DNA from: Centropus unirufus
Taxonomy: Eukaryota > Chordata > Aves > Cuculiformes > Centropidae
Assembly (NCBI GenBank): GCA_013397695.1
Contig: VYZI01000348.1
Span: forward strand, 352,588-416,587
DNA length: 64,000 bases
Direction of reading: 5' to 3'
Shown: in pieces, positions 1-13,057 of the stretch
How the letters are laid out: each line of letters opens with the position of its first letter
Position numbering within the stretch: position 1 is the first letter of the stretch
Made by a program: the position numbers and the translations under genes
Notes under the pieces: model-generated
Seen by the model: the letters and a program-made list of their open reading frames with translations, nothing else
Database searches by the model: none
What the model was told of the DNA's origin: nothing

Positions 1-1787
1 TGAAGAATTTTAAAGCAGTCTTCTTTGAGACAAATCCCGCAATCTTTCTTAGAGCCCTTTACACGGCGGGACAATTCCAAGGGCGCACAGAGCAGAGCTG
101 TCCCTTGGCACGCAGACCGGGGAGCTGAGGGGGGGAGGCACCGACCAGTTACCCTCAGAATCTATTTCAAATGATCTACAGAGCTTTCCTCCATCCTGCC
201 TGCGTTTTGTCTCTGCAAGCGGTGCTTCTAAGTACAATCCTTCCTTTTTTCGGGTGACAAAAACTGCCAGCACTTCCACGGCGGAGCCTGCCAGCAGTGC
301 CACGCTGCCAGCGCACCGTGCTTTATCTCACAAAGCAGCGCAGCGTTGCTTTACCCTGGCTGGGCCAAACAAGTCCCAGTTAGGGACCAGTGCCTTGTTA
401 GGGCTACCAAACGCAGAACTGGGCTTCTTTCCCCAAGGAAAACGGAACCAGTCAAAATCACCCGAAATGTTTTCTGGGCTATATTCTGTAGCTGCCCACA
501 GACAGTGATTAGATATGAACATCTACTTAAAATGTGTTTGGGGGACTCGGGGCAGGCAGGCCCCCGAGCAGGCAAACACTATTTAGTGGGATCCAACTTG
601 CACTGTGAGAGCTGTTACCTTCTGGATTTTGAAAACCTAGCAAGCCTTTCTGTGCTCTCGGGCAACTATATAGTTTTCAAAATGTAGTCCACTGTTTCAG
701 GACTGTTTCTCAGTGACAAATGCATTGAGAAGAAAGTAAAAATGGTTTGGTTCAAATTGTGCTTCTGATTGCTCTGCTATAAGGATTTTTCAGAGCAGTG
801 GAAACAGCACACAAAAGCACCTCTCACAGCTAAAAGCATTACGGAACCATACATATTCCTCATACTAGTTTTTAGTTTTTATTCTTTGTAACACAATCTG
901 TTGAAGATCATTCCTGTGAATCTAAAACTTCCCCATTCTGAAGGCTTTACAAACAGGATTTTTTTTTTTATCTTGATAAACACATAGGAAGTTATTTTGC
1001 TTTCTTTACCTTCAGCTCTTTTGTTTCAAAAGAAACACAGACTGATTTTAGTATGGACAGCCCAGACTGACTGACCTGGGATTAAAGATCTCAACCAGTT
1101 TCACAAGGAGTTAAAAAAAACAACTGCTGATGTAAGGTGTGGCAAGGACTAATGAGGCCAAGTAGGCTTAGGTTTAGTTTCTTTTGAAAAGGTGAAACCG
1201 TAACTAAGAAGGTAAGAGAGTGTCCTTACCAGCAAATCTGTTTGCCGGTGGTGTGGAGCACATGGGTATTTTAATTTAGTTGCAGCTTTATTGGGAAGAC
1301 AGAATGCACGAGTCCAGAGTTTTCTTCTAACGCATTTGTTGCTGAATGTACAAACCTCGCTACTGAAGTATTTCCAGAGTGCACCATGGTGAAAAGGATC
1401 ACTCAAAAAAGCAGGTAAAATATCCAGCTCAGAGCTAGGTTTGAAACCACTTCTATGTGAAGAATACTGGAGCTTCCAAAAATGCTGTTATTTTCATGAA
1501 ACATTGCAGTTCAGTGGCAAGAAAAGAGGGATGGGATATTTCTCAGTACAGAGCTATAGGGCAGAATGGGACTACAGGATCTCATCTGGCAGTTCTGCTG
1601 TCCTAAGACAGGAACCACTCTAGTGTCCAGCTTCCAAGGTGCAGTTCCTCACTTTGAGTCCTGTTAGTAGAAGGAGTTTAAATGTTTTTCGCTACGCACA
1701 AAGTATTCTCTTTTCCTCCTATCCAAAGTTGATTCGGTACTTTGACCATATTTTAGGCCTGATGTGAAAAACTCTGCTGGGCTATTT

Positions 1788-1822
1788 AAAAAAAAAAAAA
1801 AAAAAAAAAAAATTAAAAAAAA
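1788..1822 (+). repeat. Poly(A) tract
   Basis: A 35-bp A-run interrupted once by TT at 1813-1814. It may be a simple repeat or the tail of an unrecognised retroposon; no clear element body lies upstream. Confidence 0.9.
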
Positions 1823-2199
1823 CATTAGGACCCTCTCCTGCTTTTCTTTGCAGGCTTTAAAAAAAAAGTACCCATTTTATAATCAAACACGCTGAGTTAG
1901 TGCAGATGAGGCAGCCCATAACCTGTCAAAGATAAGACTAGAATCCTTGTAAAGGACATAGCCCAGCATCCCTTAAGCCTGTCTGCCAGAGAAACTCCCT
2001 CAGCCCCTCCGCCTTAGGGGTCTCTAATAGCCCTCTCCTGGTGTTTGATCCCTTGCAGCTGTGTGCCTTCTCAGCTGCTTTCTTGCTAATGCTTATTTTA
2101 ACCCTTTTTTTGCTTGTGAGGTCTTACAAACTCTATCCTAATGCATTATTCCTTGTTTCATAGCCATCAAGTCATTCCCTTCCTTTCCACAGCCAAGAT

Positions 2200-2228
2200 T
2201 TATGTATTTTTATGTATTTATGTATTTG
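2200..2228 (+). repeat. ATGTATTT-type simple repeat
   Basis: Three imperfect copies of TTATGTATTT in tandem. It is short and has no evident role. Confidence 0.75.
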
Positions 2229-2379
2229 TCAATCTTCCCCCATTCTACTTTCTTGCATAGATTATGCACATCTGATTCATCCAATCCTTCCTTGCTGGCC
2301 ATGCTTCAGATCTCTATTTATACTCATCTCTCCCTTATGATCACGCTCTGGGCACTTTGCATCTCCACTGGGGAATGAG

Positions 2380-2615
2380 ACTCAGCACCAGCCTGGGCAT
2401 TCCCGCTGGGTCTGTACCAGTGCTGGGCAGAACAGGATTAATCCCTGTGTCTTGCAATCCATGCTCCTGTTTGCCCAGCTTAGTGCAGTGTTTGCCTTTT
2501 TCACAATGCCTTGACACTGTTGACTCCTAATCAGCTTGTGATCTATTATATCCCCTAGATCTTTTTCTGCATGAGGGAAACAGCATTTTAGCAGTTTTAT
2601 ACCAGCCAGCCACAT
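2380..2615 (-). mobile_element. Old CR1-type LINE fragment (end of reverse-transcriptase ORF)
   Basis: The minus strand reads LGDIIDHKLIRSQQCQGIV, then KKANTALSWANRSM and a decayed PALVQT. This matches the pattern near the C-terminus of CR1/L3 LINE ORF2 (LGVLVDxxLxxSQQCxxVAKKANxxLxxxxRS). It is strongly diverged, so it is probably an ancient copy. No 3' tail is visible. Confidence 0.75.
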
Positions 2616-5600
2616 GAGAAGAAAATGACTGAAGTAGTGTGAGTGAGATTATCTGCTTTGTGCTTCAATACCAGAATTGATTACTGGTTTACAATAAGTT
2701 CCATGTTAAGGGAGTTGCACAAATGGCACCAAGGCCTTCCTTTTGCCATCAGAGACCTTTATTCTTAGAGAGGACTGGTACCCAGGAGTTGAATTATTTG
2801 GACCAAATTCCCCATGCTCTCACATGTCAAATGTTTGGCTAAGATTACAGGGCTAATTGCTCTCAAGAAAACTTAGAATTTAGACATATTGAGTTTGAAT
2901 AACCTCAATGGAAAGTTCGGTCGCTCTCTAGAGAAGAACTGCTGCATGATACAGTGCATCTCACTCTGAAACAGTAGCTGTACTTACAAAGGATGTTGCT
3001 GCTGCCGGTGGCTTTGTGTAAAATGAGTCAACCTGAAAGGGCAGTGGTTGTTTTTACAAGTTTGCAAAGTGTCACAAATATTCTGTTAGCAGGAGTACCG
3101 GACTTCTGTATCTTTGTGGGTAAATTGAAAGACCCCACTCATTTCAGTACCAGTCCACACCTCGGAACATGCGCTCTTCTTGGCCACCACCAGTCATCCC
3201 GCTCCCTGTGTGCTTTCATTTTGTGTCCTCTCATCAATCTGCTGGGCCACAACTGCAATCTTCTGCAGGTTCCCCGCTCTGCCTGAGCCATTCTCCTTGC
3301 TGCTGTAGTTTGGGCTGTTGAGGATACTTTCGTGTTTGCTGTGGTTTTGTGGCATTACTGACTGCAGGTAGGTGGTGGCAGGGGGCAGGGGGGAGGCACA
3401 GTTCTTCCACTGAGCTGATCAAGATTAGTGCAGGTTTTTCGTTGCCTATGGCTTTGCTAATTGAGCAATCTTATGCAAAGGTAGACTTCTATTTGGGACT
3501 CTTAAAGGAATGTTTCTATATAATGCTGTAATTTTTTAAAAAAATCTTTATTTCTTAGTTGGTGAATTCTACTGAAGAATGCAGTGATGGACAACTGTTT
3601 AGGACACCTTGGTTGACTTTGGTTTTGTATTAAGTAACCAGTCTGAAATCCAATAAAGTAATAATGGTATTTTCCTTACTTACCCCAAAAGATTTATAAG
3701 TAAGTTATTTGGAGGAAAAAAATCCTATTTACAAAAGATAGCAAGGTTCAGATAATGGAAACAGTTAAAAGTTAGCCTTGAAAACCCATTTTCCTAATCT
3801 TGACAAATTCTGGTGTGCCACAAGTGATAATAACCCTTTAGAATCAAAGCTTCTACTTGAAGAAGGATAAACCTTTAGATAGTTCAGTTTAGGTTCTTTG
3901 TTTTTCAAAGCCATATCTCTGTTGGATCCGCTTGGTGGCTGAAGTGTTAAACACAAAATGAAGCTATGCTGAAGAGCTGAGCAAAGTAGATGGAATTGTA
4001 CATTTCCCAAAGATTCACTGGTAAATTCATACTGTACAGTCAGAATTTTATTGAACTTCAGTACCTTTGGAAGCTTGAACTTCTTTGTATATAAGTACAG
4101 GAAGCATCTGACATTCTAAGATGGGAAAGTGCTTAGAGAATAAATCATATTCCTACATAGGAATGTGTACATAACAGGAACTGGGATGTGGATAATACAC
4201 AGAGACCCACAAGACAATGTACTGGATGCACATCTTTATATGACATACAGACAGGAAGGGAAGTGACTAACCTTTTGAATTATGAACTAGCCAAAGGCCT
4301 CTGAAGACAAGATTACAAGAATTGTATAGCTCTGCAGAATAAAGCAACATTTACTTAATACATCTTCACTAAAAATAGAATTCAACAGATTCCTTAAGAC
4401 TTTATACAACCTTATAAAATAAATGTTATTACATCATATCTTTTAATACCATTATTAAAATACTAGTTTGAAAATACAGCTTATTGTGACTATTCCATTT
4501 CAATTTTGGTTTATTTTCAAACGAAGACAGTTTTTTCCATTTTCCTGTATATAGATGTCAATACATTAGACTCATCCTAGGTTATTAAATTCAGAGTTCC
4601 TTCAGGTTCATGCATTTTCAGTGAAACAATTTTACAGCTCTGTTAAAGTTAATGATACTGCTGATCATACAAAAGCCAGTACCATGAGCAGCTTACTCCC
4701 TTACAGCTTTATTGACCGTGTGTTGTAAAAGAGCAGTAATAGTGTAATTCTTGTTGAATTCTTGAAAATTGACCAGATGTGAGCGGAATAGAGACAGAAA
4801 ACTGTTCTCTTCCAGCAAAAAGTTGTTACTCCATTTTTATGTACTTTCTTTTCTGAATGTAACTCTTCCGAAGGCCAGTAACAGCCTAACAAATAGCCTG
4901 CTGACCTGGGACCTCCACATTCTCGAGGAAAGAAGCCAACAATCTGTGCAAGTGGTATAAATGCTGGCTTGTTACTATCTTACCCAGCAGCACCTGTGGC
5001 TCCTGGGCTGCGTGAGGCGTGGAGTGACATCCCCAGCTTGAGATCATCTGGCAGTCCCAGACTCAGGATAGGGACATCCTCAGGTTGGGTCACTGAGCCC
5101 GACTGGAGTAAGGATGGGCTGCTGTAGGAGTCGGAGGTGATGACACCACCAGGCTCTCAGGACTGCACAGCACTGCAGCTTTTCGCTGGCTTCAGGAGAG
5201 CTGAGAAGAAGCTTTGGCCTCGTGCAGCATTAGGGACTGTAGGGGCTGCCAAGAATGGGGCATGTGAGAGACAGGGGAGGTCTGGAGCTTTTACTCCTCA
5301 GAAAATCCGTCTGTGTGATAATCCTTTCAAAGGACGTTCCCAATTCACACAATTCTGTGTGAATAAACTGACAATTGTGTAAAGTTTTGGGTTTTTTTAT
5401 GACAACTTCTGTGACACGACACTACAGGTAGAATTTGGCTATCAAAACTGTTTTAGGAGTAGGTCTTTGGAGACTATGTTGGGCTAGCAGGATATAAGAG
5501 ATGACAGTAAATTATTTTGTTGTGTAGGGGCTCCCTGGTAACATCATCCTGACGCCATCAGAGCCCACAAAAACCCGTCATGCACAAAAGACTCTGCTTC

Positions 5601-8600
5601 CCCCACCCTTTGACAAAATCCTGATTTGTCTCCTGCTGAATACTATTATTCTTTCCATAATCAACCCAGATACTTAACTTCTATCTAAACTTTCTCTTCC
5701 CAAATAAGGTATTTCCTTTTTTTTTCCTGCTGCAGGAGACAGAGAGAGACACTTAATTTCATTATCTGGATTGCCAAGCTACTTTTTTTGACTTCAAGTG
5801 AAATAAACTAAAAATAACATTTTGCTCACATTACTTCTCCTTCCATCTTCAATACTCTGCCTACTGAGACCGAGTACAAAGATAGATAGGTGTCCTACTC
5901 CACTGGTAGCACTGGTCTAGCAGCAGATCCTGCAGGGATGTATATACTGGAGTATGCGTATCTGCATATGACAAGTTTCACTTTGTTTTAAAATCTCCAA
6001 CTATATAAAATTCTATTTTTCAGTGTTAACATCTTGGGTTCTCAGATTATTTGTGCACTCAAAACCCCATGTGCCAGTTGTGGTTATTATGCATGTAAAC
6101 ATGACATTTCACACTGTTGCAGAACCCTGGTATCTGCATTCCTTTATCTTCCCACTGTCCCTGCAGTTGCTCTCCAATATTGTCAGTGCCTACTAGTTAG
6201 GAAACAACATTCTATTTTGTTTGGGCCAATTAACTGGCTGTTGAGAGCAGCTCTTCTAGGATCCCCGCTAACTGTGTACCACTGGCCATCATCTACTGAT
6301 TTATTAAATGAGCCTGCTGCCTTTTCCAAAGAAGTAAATTCTTGTTTCTCAGTTGACCAACTTGCAAAAACTCCTCAGACTGTTGGGTATTTCACTGTCT
6401 TATGACAATTAAAGGGCAAACGATATTGTGTAGCCAGTTAAATGAGAGCTGTTGATTGGATTATTGTTATAATAACTTTATATGCACTTTCGTGTGTTTA
6501 GGATGCTGCCTCCCTCAACTGCAGGGAAGAATAACACCAGCAGAGGAAACAGCCCTTGTGCTGCTTCAATATTGTGACTTGCAGACTGTCTGAAAGCATA
6601 ACAAAGATGTGATTGTGCAAGAGCCCAGCTGATCCAACAGGCAATGAATGAGTGAGCAATGGTCAACAGTGAAGGAGTGGATACCACAGAGGGCAATTCA
6701 GAGAGGTTATAGTGCTGTGAAGTGAGGGAGGCATGAAATTAAATAGAACTAGAGATACAAAGATAATCAACCATTTGGGTTCTGTTTACTTTTTTTTTTT
6801 CCTTGAAATTCTCCATACTTTTTGGGTAAAAAAGAAAAAAGAAGATGACTGTAAACTTTTGAGAGATAAATCTTCCAGGGCTGAAGAAAGTAATCTCATT
6901 CTTTCAGTCTAAAAGAAGAATAATTTAAGAACCACACCTGATCTCATGATGAATGAGATCACCGGAATTCTTCTTGGAAAATGTGTTAGCTAGCAGGAGG
7001 CATGTCCCTGTTAGAGGAAAGAAGTCCAGGCTGACAGGTGCATGTTTCTGTTCAAGCACTTTGATCCACGTAAGGCCTGACTCAGTCTTGTCACAGTGAG
7101 ACTTAGGAAGGGAAGAATGAGAAAGGTTGAAACCTAACAAGGGACCTCCAGTTATTCATGGGAACACAGCGATCTAGAGAAATAAGCAGCAGAGAGGATT
7201 CGCTTTCCTTTGAGGTCTCATGGTAGTCTTTTTACCCTTGAATTGGTTTGATTGGATTTTCAGACAGAATTTGGTCTGAGAAAGCAGAAGATATGCAGAC
7301 CTGTTACCAAGATAGTGAAGTTCAGGGTTGGTACTCACATGCTGCTTCAAGGACTTATCCCAAAAGCATTAAAAGAAAAAGAATTTGGGTGACCACAGTG
7401 TTTTCTAAAAATATTTACATTTATTCTGGCTTCACGGTGTTTTGGAGTAAAGATACTTTCTAATGTGCTAGCCATTCCTTGTCAGTTTTTGCTAGATTTC
7501 ATGTCTTGTCACTGTCCTTGGGACATTTCAAATTAAGATCTTATAGCCTCAACAAGACCTGTTACCCTACCTTCAAGCTTTCATGTTGTTTTTCTTTTGC
7601 CACTGCCCTCACAATGCGTTGGCAGAACACTATGTATTTGTCAATTGATTTTCAGAGTTCCTCATCAACTAAACTCATCCCATGATATAGATAAATGACT
7701 CTCCAAAGGTCAAGCAAGGAACTGAGTGGAGACTTTACAGAGAATCTAACTTGCCTCTTGCTCAGTCTGCGACTTAAGCAGCAAAGCATTTCAGTAGTCT
7801 GATTTGTAGGCACATTTGTAGTCATTTGTAGAGTGTAATCTGACCTAATAATAAATGATCGATGAAACATCCTTTAAACCAAAGAAAGAAAGAAAGCAGA
7901 GGTATTGTTTGTCATCTGGAAACCTTGCAAATCAGGTAGATCCTCACCTCAGCATCAGGTCTCCTTGGAGGAGTCTTCTTGTTGCTGAGCTGGGTGGTGC
8001 CTAAAGGGACATGGGAATACAGGACCCTTTACCCCTTCTTTCAGATACTTCTGCCCTGCAAATACTGCCACAAAGCAGCACAAAGGACCCTGATTTGTGG
8101 AGCAGCACAGATCTAATTTCATGATCTGATCCATTGTTTTTTCTTTAAGCAAGTATGTAATAATGTCGGAATTCATGAACTAGTTGGACAATCCCTGATC
8201 CACTTTAATCAGAATTAGTGCTGTTCTTCCCAGAATGGTGCTGACAGCAGTACTGGGCAGACATTGCCTCTGTAAAGAGAGCTGGTTCAGTTTTTTTCTG
8301 TTAAAGTTAGAATATTTTCTAAGATATCACTCTGTGACTTTAAGAAGAAATGAAAATTCATGTGCCATTAGTAACAACTGGGCAAACCTCGATGCCTCTT
8401 TTTCTAGTAAAACTGCTATTGTATTTAGGGCTTGGAGTGTGGGGGGGAGTTCGTAATTTAAAAACTACCCCATGGGCCAGGTCTGGCTCACAGGCCCATG
8501 TCTGTTTGCTCTAAAAGAATCACTGTCATCAGATCTGAGGTTGATCTGGGCTTTAAAAAGACTGCTGTTGAAAATTAAGTGTGAAATTTGAAAATTATTA

Positions 8601-11600
8601 AGTCAAATTATTTACCTTGTTAGTTCATCATGTCTGCAAAAATATTCTCTCCCCTTCAGGTAACCTAGCAACGAATACAGAGTGCACAATTATTTTTTCA
8701 CAATTTGTAGGAGGGTTGGATTAAAATGCATGTCAGTGTCTATTTCATGACAGGCATGTAGCAAACAACACTGCAAATGTTTGTTTATCCTGGCAAGGGC
8801 TGGGTTTGTTTAATGTAACATGCATTAGTTTTGTTTAAGTTCTGAAGCAGAAAGGAAAATATATTCCTCCTCTCAGGTCAGTATTACAAATATTCTCTTT
8901 AGCTTCATTATTATTATGAGCAGGGACTACTAATGGATTTGGACCTGTGTCCTGTGCTGTCAGATTCTCTCACCATCGTGTCCTGAAAACTTCCAAATCT
9001 GCTCACAGGTTGCAGAGCATACACAGGCTGGAGGAACTGGAGAAAATGAAAAACTAAGCCTGCCAAGAGCAGCAAGATAAATATCAGCTTCACCAGTGGC
9101 ATAAACTGCATTTGCTAAAACAGGAAATTAATGTTCTTTAGATGGTAGGAACAAACCAGTGGTCCTCTTGAAAAGTCTTCAGATTAAATGCTGGGTTTCT
9201 GACTACTTTTTGGCAGACATTTTAAGTACCCAGGTTATTGGGAAATGAAAAGAAAACCCTGATTCTTGTGGATGAAATGCACAGGACTGACCCCAAAACA
9301 ACAATATGCTGAGGCCTCCGCAGAGGGTTTTGAGTTCTGCTTTGTCCAGTCTCAGGCGCACAAGTTAGTGCCTGCAGCCCAGAGCTGTCTCTAGGCTTAG
9401 GCACTAAATCCTCTGCCTGAGTCCCCAGGTCCTGAGACAGCATTGCTGTGTGGGATGGCAAATGAGCTGTGCTTCTCAGCCATCTTTTGTGCTTTGTGTT
9501 ACCTTTTTGAACCTCTCAATAGGCTGCTTGGGTCCAGACATCATTCCCTTCATTGCTTTCCAGTTTGATGTGTAGAGTGAGACATAAATTCCTGTCTGCG
9601 TGGACTGTGTTGCTAACAGTTTTAAGGTGTTTGAGGAGCGAATGCGGTGAGAGAAGCACCGGCACCATTGCTACCATAACGCTGTGGTCCTTGGTTTGAT
9701 GGAAACCAAGCTGTGTGCTCTGGGAAAATGGTCCTTGGTATCGTGAAGCTGTAGTTTTAGCACTAGCACAGAGCAGAGCTTTAATTCGTACTCCACCTTA
9801 GACTCCTTGGCCAAGATTATGCATGACTCAGCCTTCTTAACCTGTGTGTATTTTAGCTGGCTGGTGCTTAAATTAAGGAAAATGTATCCAGGAGTGGAGT
9901 CTCCCTCTGCAGCCCGCACAGAGAGGCAGGCACTGCGAGGGCAGTTCAGCTCTTACCTGCCTGGGTTACCCCGCAGGGCCCAGCGCCCCATGGCCTCTGG
10001 GGGACACCAGGAAGGCGAGCGTGCCAGTCTGCTCTGCGGAGCCTGCTCTGTGTCCATGAGATGGAAATAAAAGACCCTGAAGAGAAAGGGATGTTTATTT
10101 GCCGGCAACCAGAAGTGCAGGTTTAAAAAGTAAAATATACCCATTGGCCAAACTACTGCTCTGCCTTCAGAGCCTCAGTACTGGTGGGCAGTGAACCTGG
10201 GCCCCTGCAGAGGCAACTGTTCTCACATTCCCTCGTGCGGCAAGAGCTGGTCGGGGGACCCTCAGGAGCATTCACTGGTTCAGAAATATCATAAGTCCGA
10301 GAATCTCTGCTTTTTTACTTAGGGACTTAGGTGTAATGTCTTGTAATTAATGTATAATTAACTTGATCAATTAAGGTTCTCCCTCCCCACCCCCGGCTCT
10401 TGCTGTTTATCAGGAAATTGAGACTGTGAAAACACCCAACTTCCACTTTTGTGCCTACTCGGCATCCATTGATTTGGGGGGAAACTTCTTGGGATCCTAA
10501 TGTCCACATCCATCAGCCGAGGCTGGACTGTGCTGGCAGTAGCTGCCAGTTCAGCGTCGCTGTTTGTGGCTGGGCTGCCGGGTCCCTGAGGGGAGAGGGG
10601 CAGCACGGCCCTCCTGCCCCTGCAATCCAACTTGCTCTTGAAATGGAATTGTTGTGGAATGGACACGCTTCCATCAAAAATCCTGCTGTCCTACAGCTTG
10701 ATTCCAGGCATACTGTTAGCACTAGTTTCTTCTAGGAAGGCAGTGCTTGTTTTTCTTTAAATGTGTGTGGATTTCTATTACACTTCAAAGACCAAAACTT
10801 TTCCATTGTAAACAAGAATGGCAGCAGTTAGAAGTAGCGATTTAGGAGTAACAGGAACTCTGCTCAGATATTGGTGCTAACAGAAATAAGCAGGAATGAG
10901 CAGTAGGGTGTAATTATGGATGAGTGTATTTTCAATAGTAATTTTTTATTTCACAAGAGTGAGTAACATGTTCTCTCCTCCCCACACACAAGGATTTCCC
11001 ATTGCCTGATCAACCACTGAACCTCTTCCTGTTTTGTTATTCTGCTCCCCTCGGTCTGTCTGCTAGATTTACCTCACAAATTCTATTTATTTCACACTGC
11101 TCCTGTATTGATTTTCTATTGTTCTCTCTGTGGCTTGTTTGAATTCTTAGACTTCTCTTTTCTCCCTCCTACTTTGCCACACATGCTGTTTATCTATGGC
11201 TTTGCCTTTCCTCCTGCTCCTTCCCCCTCCTCCTCTGCAGTTTCGGGTTTCCCTCCCTGGCAGCCCATGAGGGGCTGCACACCCTGTGCTGGCCCTCAGG
11301 TCTGTACCATGACCACGGCCCCCGATTCCCCTCCTGCATGCTGAGTAGTGTCATGAGAATAAATCAGCGGAGAGGGAGCTGGCTGGGAGCTGCAAAACAT
11401 GGGGGTGCGTGGTGAAACCAGCACAGGGTCTGGGGAATGACTGTGACATTTTCAAGGAGCTTGCAGTTCTCCCATATATGTTCCCCTTGGGATAGCAATG
11501 CTGAGTGAGACCTTTCAACAGATCAGCTCTGCTGCAATGTTTAAACCAGCTTTGCAAGTGCTTAACCAAAAATCCTGCTTCGGAAATTGCCCTTACTGTA

Positions 11601-12249
11601 CCGGCTGCCTGGCTTCCAGCTTGGCAGAAGAGTTTTGTCCCTAATACCTAGGATCTAAATGCAGCCATGCTTTGAAGAAAATGTAAGCCCGGGACTGGGC
11701 TTGAGCCCATCTCTGATCACCACTTGAATTTGGTTTCGCCAAATCCGTGCATTTGAGAGCTGAGGCAAATGAGTCACCTCTCCTGGAGCCGGTTCTTGTC
11801 CCACAGCTGCCTTCTCTCCCAGTCTTTTAAAATAGAAAAGTGCCTGGGTTTGTAGATGTGATGAGCAAATATTTGAAGTGAATTTGGACTCAAGTGTCTG
11901 AAGTGGCCTACGTAGATCCTTGAGGAAGGCCATGGAGTTTTATTGGGGTTCAAGTGTTTGAGTGCATGGAGCTGTTTCCAGAACCCGTCTCACCAGTCCT
12001 GCCACATCAGGCCACTGTAGTAACCCAGTGGCTTGTGCCTGCAGAGTAGCATGAAGCTTTCGCTTCAGAGGATTTATAATTCCTTTCAACATACAGTATT
12101 TTCCTCCCAGATTTCAGTAAAGCTCTGCTCCTAATTGTCAATGCAAAAAAAAAAAAAAAATTACTGTTCAGAATGTTCTCTCTTGAAAAGATGTTTGCTT
12201 TTCACGGCTCAAACAGAAAACAGCTCAGTGCATCCAAAAGCTGCCTCAC

Positions 12250-12730
12250 CCTTTGAGCGCGTTCCCAGATCGCGGCCAAGAGCTGCACTGTGGAATAGCT
12301 GCGAGCAGCCGGAAGAGCATTGTGGGGATTGAGATGCAAATGAGCCAGCCCAACAGCCCCCCTCGCTCCAGAGGTTCCCTGCCTCCTGCTGCCCCGCACT
12401 TCGGAACCGGGGAGGCTGACCCTGCCGTCCCAGCCCCGGGATTCCGCTCATTTGTAAGACTTCAGCTCGGACCGGATGACGAACGTCATCGGCATCGCGA
12501 AGGCACCGGGGACAGGAGGGGCTTTCAAAGCCCTCGCGCTGCTGCTGCCTTACTGGGGCCCCAGAACGAAACGCTTCTGCCGCCTTCAAAGTGGGGGAAT
12601 GAAAGCCGGGGGGGGTGTGTGATCGCTGCGAAACAGCCCACGCTGCTCTGGGTCGGAGAAGTGCCCGGTTTGCCGGCAGTTTCTAAAGTTCCAGAGTGTA
12701 ACGCGAGAAGCTGCCTGGGCGCTTTTTTAT
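12250..12730. promoter_or_regulatory. CpG-enriched patch upstream of METRNL
   Basis: CpG density rises clearly here (for example around GAGCGCGTTC, ATCGCGGCC and GGCATCGCGAAGG) compared with flanking DNA, about 1.6-2.1 kb before the METRNL ATG. It contains the octamer ATGCAAAT at 12334-12341 and a CRE-like palindrome at 12475-12490. It may be an enhancer or alternative promoter. No exon with a good donor into METRNL exon 2 is evident. Confidence 0.4.
12475..12490. promoter_or_regulatory. CRE/ATF-like palindrome
   Basis: GATGACG and CGTCATC are separated by AA: perfect 7-bp arms, giving two inverted TGACG half-sites. CREB/ATF proteins bind TGACG half-sites, though the 2-bp spacer differs from the canonical octamer. 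Function is inferred. Confidence 0.4.
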
Positions 12731-13036
12731 CAAATGCGGAGTTGGAATATTGCAAAGGAAATCGGATCCAGCGGGCTGGGGGCATGCAGAGGGCTGCGTT
12801 CATATCCCCGCCAAGGAATAAAGCAGCACGGTGTTTACTCTGCTTTGCTTTTCACTGTGAGGGGAGGAAGCAAAACATTCTGACAAAACCTCCCACTAAA
12901 GAAATAATCAAGGAACTGAGCTCTGAAGCCCTGCACATGAGGAGGCAAAGGAGCATTTTGCATTATTGCATGTTGTCATCACTCCAGTGTTGCCCTTGCA
13001 TGCTAATTACATGTTTACATGCATTGCATCATTTTG

Positions 13037-13057
13037 ACATAATTACTGTAATTATGT
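13037..13057. promoter_or_regulatory. Perfect 21-bp palindrome with two homeodomain cores
   Basis: Arms ACATAATTAC and GTAATTATGT flank a single T. Each arm holds a TAATTA-type homeodomain core. It sits in an AT-rich patch (about 12960-13080) that also has GCTAATTACATG and repeated GCATTGCAT-like motifs. This resembles a conserved non-coding element, but conservation cannot be judged from one sequence. Confidence 0.4.

Larger units (their letters stand above)
1..12249. other. Upstream non-coding region
   Basis: I see no gene here. The open frames are short (under 130 codons), overlap on both strands and show no recognisable domain. The region contains an old CR1-type fragment at about 2380-2615, a poly(A) tract at 1788-1822 and ATGTATTT-type repeats at about 2200-2228. 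In mammals the next gene on this side of METRNL is B3GNTL1; none of its exons is recognisable. Confidence 0.7.

Noticed and set aside
8461..8520. GGGCCAGGTCTGGCTCACAG-like segment as an old DNA transposon
   Set aside because: The resemblance is too short and I could not find element ends or a target duplication.
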